Source of the DNA: Olsenella uli DSM 7084 | GTDB lineage: Bacteria; Actinomycetota; Coriobacteriia; Coriobacteriales; Atopobiaceae | Length of the DNA: 64,000 bases | Direction: 5' to 3' | Assembly: GCF_000143845.1 (NCBI RefSeq) | Contig: NC_014363.1 | Span: forward strand, 1,349,186 to 1,413,185 | Shown here: positions 25,309 through 34,558 of the stretch, in pieces | Position numbering within the stretch: position 1 is the stretch's first letter | Layout of the letters: each line of letters opens with the position of its first letter | Notes under the pieces: model-generated | Databases searched by the model: none | Told to the model about the DNA's origin: nothing | The model's input: only the letters and a program-made list of their open reading frames with translations | Made by a program: the position numbers and the translations under genes

Positions 25309-26973
25309 ATGGACATCATTCGCTACGCCCTCATCGCGGCGGTGGTGATCGTCGTGCTTGTCATCATCGCCTCGGGTTACGTCAAGGCACCACCTGACCA
25401 GGCCTACATCATCTCCGGCGGTGGCAAGCGCCCACGCTACCTCATCGGCAAGTCGGGCATCCGCATCCCCTTCCTGCAGCGCGTGGACCGCCTCTCGCTC
25501 AGGATGCTCTCCGTCGACGTCAAGACCACCAAGACCATCCCCACGCTGGACTACATCAACATCATGGTCGACTCCGTGGCCGTGGTGAAGATCTCCAACA
25601 CCGACGAGGGCCTGGCAAAGGCGGCCGAGAACTTCCTCAACCGCGACTCCGACTACATCAACGCGATGGTGGTCAACGTCCTTGAGGGCAACCTGCGCGA
25701 GATCATCGGCGGCATGCGCCTGACCGAGATCATGAACGACCGCAAGACCTTCGCCGCCAAGGTGCAGGAAAACGCGATGACCGACATGCAGCGCATGGGC
25801 CTGGACATCGTCTCGTTCAACATACAGAACATCGATGACGACGGCATCGGCGTCATCGAGAACCTGGGCATCGCCAACACGGTCGCCATCCAGCAGAACG
25901 CCCAGATCTCCAAGGCCAACGCCGAGAAGGAGATCGCCGTCGCGCAGGCGGAGGCCAACAAGATCGCCAACGACGCCCGCATCGCATCAGAGACCGCCAT
26001 CGCCGAGCAGAACAACGCCCTCGCCCTGAAGCAAGCCTCGCTCAAGACCGAGGCTGACACCGCAGCCGCCAAGGCGGACGCCGCCAAGGGCATCGAGGCC
26101 CAGAGGCAGCAGAAGGCCATCAACACCGAGCAGGTCAACGCCGAGATCGCCAGGGCGGATCGCGAGGCCGAGCTCAAGTCGAAGGAGGTCTCCGTCAGGG
26201 AGCAGGAGCTTGACGCCACGGTCAGGAAGCAGGCGGATGCCGACCGCTATGCCGTCGAGCAGCGTGCCCAGGCAGACCTTGCCCAGCGCCAGCGCCAGGC
26301 GGAGGCCGAGCTCTATACCGCCCAGAAGAAGGCGGAGCAGATCAAGGCGCAGGCTGTGGCGGATGCAGAGGCAATCCGCGTACGTGGCCAGGGCGAGGCG
26401 GATGCGGTGCGTGCCAGGGGCGAGGCAGAGGCGGAGGCGGCGAAGGTCAAGGGCCTGGCCGAGGCTGAGGCGGCGAAGGCCAAGGGCCTGGCCGAGGCCG
26501 AGGCCATGGACAAGAAGGCCGAGGCCCTGCGCAAGTACGGCCAGGCGGCCCTGGCTCAGCAGATCATCGGCGTCCTGCCCGACATCATCGCCGCGGCGTC
26601 GAAGCCCATCGAGGGGATCGACGCCATCAACATCTACTCGACCGTAGGCGGCGCGGACGGCGAGGGCTCGCCGGCGGCAGGCGTGACCTCCATGGCACCC
26701 CAGTCCATCAAGGCGGCGTTCGACATGGTCAAGAGCGTGACCGGCGTCGACCTGGCCGACGTCATGCGCGCCGACACCTACGACGCCAAGGTCAACCGCA
26801 ACGTAAGCATCGACGGCGCCGCCCTGGGCAAGGTCGCGGACGCCCTGGACCGGCACGGCGAGCGGCCCGCAACGTCGCCAGACGCGTCAGGCGACGTACG
26901 GGATACGACGCCGACGACGCGGCAGGTGCAGGGGGTCCGCCCTGCGGACGCTCGGATCGAGAAGGACGACTGA
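25309..26973 (+). CDS. Flotillin-like SPFH/band-7 protein
   Basis: A 554-residue membrane-domain scaffold protein. An N-terminal membrane helix (ALIAAVVIVVLVIIASGYV) is followed by the SPFH domain (PPDQAYIISGGGKRPRYLIG ... IMVDSVAVVKISN) and a long Ala/Glu/Lys/Gln coiled coil at about 190-400 with repeated EAEAAKVKGLAEAEAAKAKGL-type units. Then comes the flotillin C-terminal region (YGQAALAQQIIGVLPDIIAAASKP). Bacterial flotillins (FloT/YuaG) organise functional membrane microdomains. It is monocistronic and ends at a strong terminator. Confidence 0.93.
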   Translation: MDIIRYALIAAVVIVVLVIIASGYVKAPPDQAYIISGGGKRPRYLIGKSGIRIPFLQRVDRLSLRMLSVDVKTTKTIPTLDYINIMVDSVAVVKISNTDEGLAKAAENFLNRDSDYINAMVVNVLEGNLREIIGGMRLTEIMNDRKTFAAKVQENAMTDMQRMGLDIVSFNIQNIDDDGIGVIENLGIANTVAIQQNAQISKANAEKEIAVAQAEANKIANDARIASETAIAEQNNALALKQASLKTEADTAAAKADAAKGIEAQRQQKAINTEQVNAEIARADREAELKSKEVSVREQELDATVRKQADADRYAVEQRAQADLAQRQRQAEAELYTAQKKAEQIKAQAVADAEAIRVRGQGEADAVRARGEAEAEAAKVKGLAEAEAAKAKGLAEAEAMDKKAEALRKYGQAALAQQIIGVLPDIIAAASKPIEGIDAINIYSTVGGADGEGSPAAGVTSMAPQSIKAAFDMVKSVTGVDLADVMRADTYDAKVNRNVSIDGAALGKVADALDRHGERPATSPDASGDVRDTTPTTRQVQGVRPADARIEKDD

Positions 26974-27059
26974 CCGCCTTCCCAAACGGTAGCCAGGTGG
27001 CAAGCCCCGGGCAGCGCGCCTGAAGCTCGCGTTGCCCGGCGAAGGGGGCGGATCACAAA

Positions 27060-27098
27060 GGGGACGGACCCACATGAGCGGTCCGTCCCCTTCTATAT
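27060..27098 (+). terminator. Terminator after the flotillin gene
   Basis: GGGGACGGACC (27060-27070) pairs with GGTCCGTCCCC (27080-27090) in a perfect 11-bp stem, followed by TTCTATAT. A second GC hairpin (CCGGGCA...TGCCCGG, 27007-27041) precedes it. Confidence 0.7.
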
Positions 27099-27165
27099 GC
27101 GTGACTCACGTGGTGCGTGACTCACGTGGCCACGGCCTCAAGTGCCAGTCGAGGTCTCTCGAGCG

Positions 27166-28518
27166 CTAGTCGAGAAGTGCCGAGCGCTCCGTAAGGTCGC
27201 TCAGGTCTGCGCCCATGTAGAGGTCCAACGGCTTGAGCGCGTCCACCGCTGCGTTACGCGCCTCCTGATAGGCCTCCGCAAGCTCCTTGTCCTGATCCGT
27301 CACCAAGAGGTCTGCGATGCCATCGATGGTAGGTACGGCATTCATGGCGGCGATGGCCTCGTCCTTGGTCGCGTTATACGTCTCGGACAACGAGTTGAAC
27401 GCGCCGGCATCCCTCGATGCCGTGGCCGTCGAGATCTGACCCAGCAGATCGGCCAGGCTCGAGCACTTGTCCACGACGGCCTGGAAGGCGGAGAGGTCGG
27501 CGTCGGGAACGGTCTCTTTGGCCGTCTTGACACCATCGGCCAGATCACGTGCACACTGCTGGGCCCGTGCGACCTGGTCCGCAAGCGTCGAGGTGTCGAT
27601 GGCGTTGATGTCGTTGCTGGCGTTGAGCGTGTCCACGACATCATTGGTGCTGTCCCAGAAGGACATGAGATCGGAATAGTAGCCGACAAGCGCGCGGCTT
27701 GCGGCATACGTGTCGCTCATGGCATCCACGACTGCCTTGCCCGTGTCGATCATGTCCCAACGCGCGTCTATCGAGGCCTGCAGCGCATCGATCGCGTTCC
27801 TGTCGCCGCCATCCAGTGCCCACTCCCGCGACTTTGCCTCGTTAAGTGCGGACTGTGCCTTGTCCAGATAACCACCCGCAGAGGAGAACACGTCCTCGGG
27901 GTCCGACGTGCTGCTCAGGGACAGGGAGGCGTAGTCGAGGCCTGTGTAGAGGTCGATCTCCACAAGCTCGCCGTCAGCGGAGACGAGGTCGGACCCCGCC
28001 GTCCCGATGCTCAGGCGGGCGGCCTGGGCCGCCTGCCCCCTCAGGGAGAAGAACGTGGCGATGGCAACCACGATGACGGCCACTGCGATGGCGATGGCCA
28101 CGACCTTCTTGTTCGCCCCCCTCTTGGCAGGCTGGGGAGCCTGAGGTGCGTCGGGGGTTGCGACGGGACGGGGAACGGGGCTTGCGGGGGCAGGCATGGC
28201 CTGCGACGTGGCGGTGGTGGGCGCAGACGGGGACCCGGGATCTGACGGGGATGCGGGCGCCGCTGGGGACGCGGATGCGGTAGAGGCCGGCACCCCCTCT
28301 GGGGGAACGGGGACACCCGAGGCCGTGGCGCCGGCTGGTGGCACCGGCGCGCCCGAGGTCCTTGCACCCTGCACGGGTGCCTCCGGCGCACCCGCACTTG
28401 GTGCCGCCTCCGCAGGCGGCACCGGCGCGGATGCTGCGTCAGGGCTGCCGGACGGCGCGGGTTCGGCAGGTCCGCCCACACTGGGCTGAATGGGGTCCTT
28501 CTCGTCTTCCGTCGCCAT
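27166..28518 (-). CDS. Single-pass membrane protein with Pro/Ala-rich cytoplasmic tail
   Basis: A 450-residue protein of unknown function. The first 120 residues are a low-complexity Pro/Ala/Gly/Ser tail starting MATEDEKDPIQPSVGG; one membrane helix follows (KKVVAIAIAVAVIVVAIATFF), and the rest is an extracytoplasmic helical domain rich in Asp, Ala and Ser. The ATG at 28518 is preceded by AAGGAGATATGCA; a longer frame to 28632 is less likely. The topology resembles PilN-less 'DUF' cell-envelope proteins common in Coriobacteriia, but I assign no role. Confidence 0.75.
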   Translation of the reverse strand: MATEDEKDPIQPSVGGPAEPAPSGSPDAASAPVPPAEAAPSAGAPEAPVQGARTSGAPVPPAGATASGVPVPPEGVPASTASASPAAPASPSDPGSPSAPTTATSQAMPAPASPVPRPVATPDAPQAPQPAKRGANKKVVAIAIAVAVIVVAIATFFSLRGQAAQAARLSIGTAGSDLVSADGELVEIDLYTGLDYASLSLSSTSDPEDVFSSAGGYLDKAQSALNEAKSREWALDGGDRNAIDALQASIDARWDMIDTGKAVVDAMSDTYAASRALVGYYSDLMSFWDSTNDVVDTLNASNDINAIDTSTLADQVARAQQCARDLADGVKTAKETVPDADLSAFQAVVDKCSSLADLLGQISTATASRDAGAFNSLSETYNATKDEAIAAMNAVPTIDGIADLLVTDQDKELAEAYQEARNAAVDALKPLDLYMGADLSDLTERSALLD

Positions 28519-28737
28519 TGCATATCTCCTTAACCGAGGGCGTGAGTGGTTGTCTGCGCGTGCAGCATGGCCCATGCATGGTCTCTCAGGGCATATGCAT
28601 AATCCTGATACGGCCACGGCCAGAAGCATCATGACACAAGATACGGCCTTCGCGCCATCGGAGTCTGCCGTAAACCCTTCTCATGAAGCCGACCCGGGTA
28701 AGCACACTGTCCTCGAGCCCAGACGGCACCGACGGCC

Positions 28738-29556
28738 TCAGGCGAGATGGAAGTGCTCGAGGCCAGTGGCGACGCCGTCACAGGAGACCGAGTCCGTGAC
28801 ATAGTCCGCAACAGCCTTCACCTTGGGAATCGCATTCCCCATCGCTATGCTTACATCGACCTCGGAGAACAGCGTGAGGTCGTTCTCGGAGTCCCCGAAG
28901 CCATACGTCGTGCCAACGTCGTCGCCAAGGCGCTCCGTCACGGCCTCTATGCCGGCCTTTTTTGTGTTGCAGGCAAGCCCGACCTCCGAGTTGCCCATCT
29001 CCAGCCGGCTCGCGACCAGCAGCGGGCCGATCTCGGGGTCAGAAACCAGGCCGTCTGCCGCGGTGGTCCGTATCACCAGCTTGTAGGCGCACCCATCCGA
29101 AATCTGCCGGACCGCCTCCGCCATCGTCTCCGGGGTCCCGAGGCGCTTGCCCAAGGCCCCGCCGCGTGCCTCAACCGCACCGTGCGCAGACTCGATCAGC
29201 ACGCCGTAGCCGCCCGCCACCAGCACCTCGTCGATGCGGTCGAGAAGGTCGGGGGGGATGGGGCAATCCCTCAGGACCTCGGCGCCAAGGGTGACGTAGG
29301 CCCCCGCGAGCGCAACCATCCCGCTGAACGGCAGGGCAGCGAGGTCAGGGTGAATGCCCTCGGGGGACCTTCCGGTACACAAGAAGGCATGGTTGCCACG
29401 GGCGACGAGGGCCCTGATAGCTTCGGCGACCCGATCGCTCGGCGTCGGCGAGAGTCCCCTCTCCCACTCTGGCATCGCATCCCGCTTGCTGGGATCCGTC
29501 CAGCCAAGCGTCCCGTCGACATCGAAGAACACCGTCGCCTTTCCTGATGATGACAT
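28738..29556 (-). CDS. Cof-type HAD-IIB phosphatase
   Basis: A 272-residue haloacid-dehalogenase hydrolase. Motif I is VFFDVDGTLGW (nucleophile Asp near residue 12, then Asp+2), motif II is FLCTGRSPEG, and the C-terminal motif IV is GFGDSENDLTLFSEVDVSIAMGNA, with the large C2b cap between them. Such enzymes dephosphorylate sugar phosphates or flavin precursors; the substrate is not predictable. The ATG at 29556 is preceded by GAGAGGGGACCC. It lies downstream of the PTS gene on the same strand, and may handle its sugar phosphate. Confidence 0.92.
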   Translation of the reverse strand: MSSSGKATVFFDVDGTLGWTDPSKRDAMPEWERGLSPTPSDRVAEAIRALVARGNHAFLCTGRSPEGIHPDLAALPFSGMVALAGAYVTLGAEVLRDCPIPPDLLDRIDEVLVAGGYGVLIESAHGAVEARGGALGKRLGTPETMAEAVRQISDGCAYKLVIRTTAADGLVSDPEIGPLLVASRLEMGNSEVGLACNTKKAGIEAVTERLGDDVGTTYGFGDSENDLTLFSEVDVSIAMGNAIPKVKAVADYVTDSVSCDGVATGLEHFHLA

Positions 29557-29700
29557 GGGTCCCCTCTCTCTTCGAGTTGTCATTATGGAGGTTAGGGCAT
29601 GCAACTCAAGGCATGCAACTCAAGAAGCGGCCGCCGAGGTCCGCAGATGGAGATGCGGGGCCCTCGGCGGCATGTTAGTTGCTGCGCGATTCGTCGCGCC

Positions 29701-31314
29701 CTACTCGTTCCCCAGGAGCTTATCGAACCGTTCGCGAACCTGCGTCACGGTAAGGCCGATGATGACCTGCATCGCCTTGCCGTTCTTGGAGACTCCCATG
29801 GTGCCGATGGACTTGAAGTCCTTGTCATCCGCCACCTTCGTCTCATCCTTGACATTGACGCGAAGGCGCGTCACGCAGTTGGTGACGTCCACGATGTTGT
29901 CAGCCCCACCGAGCAGGTCGAGGATGTTGGCGGCCAGGACCGCCTTCGGGTCGCCCTCGTCAATCGCCGGACGGTCGTCCGGGTCCTCCGAGCTGACAGA
30001 CTGCGCCATGCCGTGCGCCTTGCGGAACTCCTTCTTCGAGCCGAACTTGATCTCCTCGTCCTCCTCGCGACCGGGGGTCATGAAGTTGAACTTGAGGATG
30101 AGGAAGCGGAACACGAAGAAGTAGATTGCGGTGAACGCGAGGCCCACGGGGATGATCATGAGGTAGGTCAGGCCATGCGACGCGCCCAACGGGATGAAGT
30201 TGAACGATGACATCTCGATCAGGCCACCCGAGAAGACGCCAACTACTCCCACAAGGTTCATGCACGTCGAGAGCAGGGCCGCCAGCGCGGCATGGACGAC
30301 GAACAGGGGAGGTGCGACAAAGAGGAAGGTGAACTCGATGGGCTCGGTCACGCCGCAGAGGACGGCGGTGATGGTGATGGGGACCAGCAGCGCAAGGAGC
30401 TTCTTGCGGTTTTCCTTCCGTGCGGTCGCGTAGAAGGCCGCCGCTATGCCGGGGACGCCGAAGACCTTCGACCAGCCAGTGGCCGTGATGGCGCCCCAGG
30501 GCGCGAGGGACTTGAGGGACTCTGTCGAGGCGGCAAGATCGGGGAGGGCCCTTGCCCAGGCCGCGTAGATGCCGCCGTTGACGGCGACGTTATCGTAGTA
30601 GAACGGCGCGTACAGCAGGTGATGGAGGCCGAACGGGATGAGCAGGCGCTCGAGGAAGACGAAGATCGTGACGCCAAGCGTCCCCGCACTCATGATGAGG
30701 CCCTGGAACACATGCATGCCGACCTGGACCTTAGGCCAGACGAGGACGGCGGCGATCGCACAGGGGATCATCACGAAGAACGCGACCATATAGACGAACG
30801 TGGAACCGGAGAACACGCCGAGCCATTCGGGAAGCTCCGTATCGAAGAACCTATTGTGCAGGGCGATGACGACGCCAGAGATGAGGAGGGCGCCGACCAT
30901 GCCCATGTCGAGGGTCTTGATGCCACCGATCATGGCCAGGCCAGACGCGTTGCCGACCTCCGCGGTGAAGTCAACGCCCAGCTGCGGGCCCCATGCGCTC
31001 AGAATGGCGTTCACGAAGTAGTTGAAGGTGAGGTACGAGACGAGCACCTCCATGCAGCAGCGACCGCTCTGCTTGCGCGCGAGACCAATGGGCAGGGCAA
31101 TCGCGAACAGGAGAGGAAGCTGGTTGAACACGGTCCAGCCACCCGAGAGCACCACATTCCACACGTTGTACCAAAGGGTTCCCTCTGCAGCGATCGGACC
31201 CATGATCACCTCTGTGGTGAACAGGGTTCCCAGCCCCACAACGATGCCCGCGAAGGCGAACAGCAGGACTGGGGTGAACATCGCACCGCCAAACTTCTGG
31301 ATCTTCTGCATCAT
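29701..31314 (-). CDS. PTS sugar transporter subunit EIICB (glucose/alpha-glucoside superfamily)
   Basis: A 537-residue permease of the glucose-type PTS family. About ten membrane helices form EIIC (starting MMQKIQKFGGAMFTPVLLFAFAG; substrate loop GVTEPIEFTFLF). After a charged linker (about residues 420-455) a C-terminal EIIB domain carries the phosphocysteine in VDVTNCVTRLRVNV. The N-terminus and GVTEPIEF resemble alpha-glucoside/maltose EIICB proteins more than GlcNAc ones, but the sugar is uncertain. EIIA is not in the window. A GntR regulator is divergent with two palindromic operators between. Confidence 0.93.
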   Translation of the reverse strand: MMQKIQKFGGAMFTPVLLFAFAGIVVGLGTLFTTEVIMGPIAAEGTLWYNVWNVVLSGGWTVFNQLPLLFAIALPIGLARKQSGRCCMEVLVSYLTFNYFVNAILSAWGPQLGVDFTAEVGNASGLAMIGGIKTLDMGMVGALLISGVVIALHNRFFDTELPEWLGVFSGSTFVYMVAFFVMIPCAIAAVLVWPKVQVGMHVFQGLIMSAGTLGVTIFVFLERLLIPFGLHHLLYAPFYYDNVAVNGGIYAAWARALPDLAASTESLKSLAPWGAITATGWSKVFGVPGIAAAFYATARKENRKKLLALLVPITITAVLCGVTEPIEFTFLFVAPPLFVVHAALAALLSTCMNLVGVVGVFSGGLIEMSSFNFIPLGASHGLTYLMIIPVGLAFTAIYFFVFRFLILKFNFMTPGREEDEEIKFGSKKEFRKAHGMAQSVSSEDPDDRPAIDEGDPKAVLAANILDLLGGADNIVDVTNCVTRLRVNVKDETKVADDKDFKSIGTMGVSKNGKAMQVIIGLTVTQVRERFDKLLGNE

Positions 31315-31374
31315 TGCTCTGTCCTCTCTCTGTGCAGCCTGATGCGACCCACATGACAAAGAAGTGCTCAGATA

Positions 31375-31422
31375 ACTTGTATGAACAAGTATATCACGTA
31401 TGGGCGTAGGTTGTTTAAACAA
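31375..31422. promoter_or_regulatory. Paired palindromic operators between the PTS gene and its GntR regulator
   Basis: ACTTGT-ATGA-ACAAGT is a perfect palindrome at 31375-31390 and TTGTTTAAACAA is a perfect one at 31411-31422, 32 bp apart by centre. Both carry a TTGT/ACAA arm. They lie just upstream of the PTS start and are the natural sites for the adjacent GntR/UTRA protein. Confidence 0.65.
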
Positions 31423-31628
31423 GTTTCCGCTCTTCTGAATCCTGTTCCTCTGGTCCGATTGCGTGAGAACCTGTTGTCTTCATGTAAAGCGTTCCGTGCC
31501 TCGACCCCGAGCCCCCCAGTCCGCACAAAACCTATAGAATAAGTGGAGTTTTGAGTTTGCAATCGGCTCTGGCCCCGTGTGCATGACGTGGCCCCGTCGC
31601 CATGCTTACCAAAGGGAAGCAAATTCCG

Positions 31629-32348
31629 ATGACAAAGGCACTTTTCGAGGCAATCTACCTGGACCTGGAGAAAAAGATCAAGAACGGGGAATTCCCGTAC
31701 CAGTCCTTCATACCCTCCGAGAACGATTTGGTGGCTGCCTACTCCTGCTCTAGGAACACTGTCAGGCGCGCCCTGTCCATCCTGGCAGACGAAGGCCTCG
31801 TACAGCCCATCCACGGGAAGGGCGTTCGCGTGATCTGGCGCTCGACCGACCGGGACATCATCGGATCTCTGGAAGGCCTCTACTCGTTCGAGGAGTATGC
31901 GGAGCGCAACGGCATGGCCCCGCATACCGTAGTGCGGGAGTTCGAGCAGCTCGTATGCGGCTCGGGGCTTTCCAGGTACACGGGCTTTGCAAAGGGGTCC
32001 AAGCTCTACCGCGTGGTGAGGACCCGAAGCCTTGATGGCTTCACCTGTCAGGTGGACATCAACTACTTCCTCCGCGAGAGCATCCCCGACCTCACGCCAG
32101 AGATTGCGCAGAGCTCCGTCTACAGCTACATCGAAGAGAGGCTCAACACCAAGATCCTCACCAGCAAGCGTCAGATAACGGTCGAACTTGCAAACGAGGA
32201 TGACTTTGCGTATCTGAACCTCTCCCCCTACAACTGCGTGGCCATCATCGAGAGCCAGACCTTCAGCTCCGAGGGGCTGATGTTCGAGTTCACCCAGGTG
32301 CGTCACCACCCAGACGCATTTCGATACTGCGCCGTCTCGAGGCGTTAG
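31629..32348 (+). CDS. GntR-family (UTRA domain) transcriptional regulator
   Basis: A 239-residue HutC/TreR-type repressor: winged helix (GEFPYQSFIPSENDLVAAY, CSRNTVRRALSILADEGLV, HGKGVRV) and a C-terminal UTRA ligand domain ending MFEFTQVRHHPDAFRY. UTRA regulators sense phosphorylated sugars, so this one probably controls the divergent PTS gene in response to its product. The ATG at 31629 is preceded by AAAGGGAAG; an upstream ATG at 31602 is an alternative giving 248 residues. Confidence 0.93.
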   Translation: MTKALFEAIYLDLEKKIKNGEFPYQSFIPSENDLVAAYSCSRNTVRRALSILADEGLVQPIHGKGVRVIWRSTDRDIIGSLEGLYSFEEYAERNGMAPHTVVREFEQLVCGSGLSRYTGFAKGSKLYRVVRTRSLDGFTCQVDINYFLRESIPDLTPEIAQSSVYSYIEERLNTKILTSKRQITVELANEDDFAYLNLSPYNCVAIIESQTFSSEGLMFEFTQVRHHPDAFRYCAVSRR

Positions 32349-32358
32349 CGAAAGGCCC

Positions 32359-33747
32359 TCAGATCCTCACCTCGACCGTCAGGCGCCGCCCGTCGCAATG
32401 GGCGTTCGCGCTGCCACCGTGCGCCTCGGCGACGGCCCTCACCACGGCAAGCCCGATGCCATGCCCACCAGAGTACCTGCGTGACTCATCGGTGCGATAG
32501 AACCTCCCGAAGAGCTCGGGATGCGGACCTGCGGCCATCCCTTCGACGTCGTTGCTCACCGCCAGGCGCACATGGCCCACATCACGCTCGCGTTCCGGCG
32601 CGCCCACAGCTCGTAAACCGCCCACGCCACCCGCGTCGCCCATGCTATCGTCTGCGCCACTTGCGCCAATTGCGTCGCCCATACCGCGCCCCCCCACAGC
32701 AGACAGCTCGAAGCGCACGCTCGCGCCCTCGCATGAGTGCTTGAAGGCGTTGTCCAGAAGGATCGAGATGGTCTGCTCGACCATGGAGGCGTCGGCCAGG
32801 CAATGCACGCCCCGGGCGATGTCGCAGCTCATGGGCTTGCCCTGAGCCTGCGAGACGGACTCGAAGTCCTCCGCCAAGCCCAGCGCGACGGTCGAGACGT
32901 CCATATCGGCCAGGGAGAGCGAACGGCCCCCCTCGTCGGCCTTCGCCAAGGCGACCAGCTTGTTGGTGAGGTCCTCCAAACGCCTCGTCTGGTTGTGGAT
33001 GCTCTGCGTCCACTCGCTCTCGCCGGACTCTATCTCGATCACGTCCGTAGCCGAGCCGATGATGGAAATGGGCGTGCGCAGCTCGTGGCTCGCATCGGTC
33101 ACAAAGCGACGTTGGCGTTCCTGCGCCTCCTCCACCGGCCTCGCCGCCGAGATGGCGAACGGCACCACGATTGCGGCGAAGGCGGCCAGGCCCAGGAGTC
33201 CCATGATGACGCTCGCCCTCAAGAACGCATGGAAGTAGTTCAGGTCATCGTAGCAATAGAGGAAGATGACCATGCTCCCCTGGTCCGTGGGCACCACGCG
33301 AAAGCGGTAGTCGCCGTCGAAGCCCTCTGTCGCGCCCGAGAGGAACACGTCGCGCGCCTTAGCACGAGCCGCCGGCTCATCCACCGACGCGATGCTGCTG
33401 AGGTTGGAGTCGAGCGTCTCCCCGCCGCCATCGAAGGTCACCGTGAAGTAGCGCGCGTCATAGGGGACCTCCTGCAGGGCCTCCCAGGCTATGCCTCGCG
33501 GGAGCAGCTGCGAGTCATCGCTCACGTCGAGATTGCCCAGGGCGCCCCCTGCCTCCTCGATCAAATCGACCACGCCGTCCACACGATCACAGAGGTCATG
33601 CCAACTCAGCACGTCCATGCCTACGATGACCATCGTGAGCACCAGCGTCGTCGCGCCCATGGCCGTCGCGACCAGCTTCAGGCGCATCCTGCGGATGGTG
33701 CTCGAGGCCTGCCCGCGCAGCAGGGCCGCCAACCGCCCCCTACTCAT
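32359..33747 (-). CDS. Sensor histidine kinase, partner of the dlt-adjacent regulator
   Basis: A 462-residue membrane kinase. Two membrane helices (LVATAMGATTLVLTMVIVG and GLLGLAAFAAIVVPFAI) flank an extracellular sensor domain of about 130 residues. DASHELRTPISIIGSATDV is the H-box, then N-box LLDNAFKHS and G-box GGHGIGLAVVRAVAEAHGG. A Gly/Ala-rich insertion of about 45 residues sits inside the ATP-binding domain, between the N and G1 boxes, which is unusual. The start overlaps the response-regulator stop (ATGAGTAG), giving coupling. Location suggests it controls dlt. Confidence 0.93.
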   Translation of the reverse strand: MSRGRLAALLRGQASSTIRRMRLKLVATAMGATTLVLTMVIVGMDVLSWHDLCDRVDGVVDLIEEAGGALGNLDVSDDSQLLPRGIAWEALQEVPYDARYFTVTFDGGGETLDSNLSSIASVDEPAARAKARDVFLSGATEGFDGDYRFRVVPTDQGSMVIFLYCYDDLNYFHAFLRASVIMGLLGLAAFAAIVVPFAISAARPVEEAQERQRRFVTDASHELRTPISIIGSATDVIEIESGESEWTQSIHNQTRRLEDLTNKLVALAKADEGGRSLSLADMDVSTVALGLAEDFESVSQAQGKPMSCDIARGVHCLADASMVEQTISILLDNAFKHSCEGASVRFELSAVGGRGMGDAIGASGADDSMGDAGGVGGLRAVGAPERERDVGHVRLAVSNDVEGMAAGPHPELFGRFYRTDESRRYSGGHGIGLAVVRAVAEAHGGSANAHCDGRRLTVEVRI

Positions 33748-34426
33748 CCGCGAGCTCCAGACGGTACCCCAGCCCCCGAGCGGCGGCGATGCGCACCCGA
33801 GAGCCCACGCGCCGCAGCTTCTTACGCAGGTTGGAGACGTTCACCCACACGGCACTCTGCTCGGTGTCCGAGAGCAGGCCCCACACGTCACGACGGATCT
33901 GCTCGACCGTCGTGAGGCCATCGCCGCGCTCCACAAGAAGACGCATGATCCTGAGTTCGGTGGCCGTCAGGGAGACGGAGTCGCCACCGCAGGTCAGACG
34001 CGAGTTCTCCTCGTCCACAGCAAGGTCGCCAAACGAGGGGAGCGAGCGCACCGCCCCCGGGCTCGTCCGGGTGAGCACACGGATGCGGGCCAGCAGCTCC
34101 TTGGCCGCGAACGGCTTCACAAGATAGTCATTGGCACCGGCATCGAGCCCACACACGCGGTCGTCTATCTCGGCACGGGCCGTGAGCAGCAGCACGGGAA
34201 CCTCGTGTCCCTCCTCGCGCAGGGTGCGGAGCACCGTCAGGCCATCGACCTTGGGCATCATGATGTCCAGGATGACCAGGTCGTAGCCGTTGACGTTCAG
34301 CTTGTAGAGGGCATCCTCCCCGTCGGGGGAGGCATCCACCTCGTAGCCTGCGTGCCTGAGAATCGCCACCAGGGCCTGCGAGAGCTCCCTCTCGTCATCC
34401 GCGAGCAGCAGCCGTTTCGCTTCCAT
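33740..34426 (-). CDS. OmpR/PhoB-family response regulator
   Basis: A 228-residue regulator. The receiver domain has LLLADDE (acidic pocket), phospho-acceptor Asp in LVILDIMMPKVDGL, LLLTARAE and the KPFAAKELLAR lysine. The C-terminal winged helix ends KKLRRVGSRVRIAAARGLGYRLE. The ATG at 34426 has AGGAGGT 4 bases upstream; the much longer open frame beyond it is a shadow of dltA. It is divergent from dltA by 132 bases, the usual arrangement for regulators of D-alanylation under cationic-peptide stress (inference). Confidence 0.94.
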   Translation of the reverse strand: MEAKRLLLADDERELSQALVAILRHAGYEVDASPDGEDALYKLNVNGYDLVILDIMMPKVDGLTVLRTLREEGHEVPVLLLTARAEIDDRVCGLDAGANDYLVKPFAAKELLARIRVLTRTSPGAVRSLPSFGDLAVDEENSRLTCGGDSVSLTATELRIMRLLVERGDGLTTVEQIRRDVWGLLSDTEQSAVWVNVSNLRKKLRRVGSRVRIAAARGLGYRLELADE

Positions 34427-34558
34427 GCGTACCTCCTGTTTCCCGCAGCCATCGTAGCGCCATCGCAGGGGTTGCACGATGACGGCCCCCGACCAAAGGT
34501 TCGCTTTAGGAACGTCCCCTACCTTTGTGGCCACACGACAAAACGCGAGGAGGGGAAC

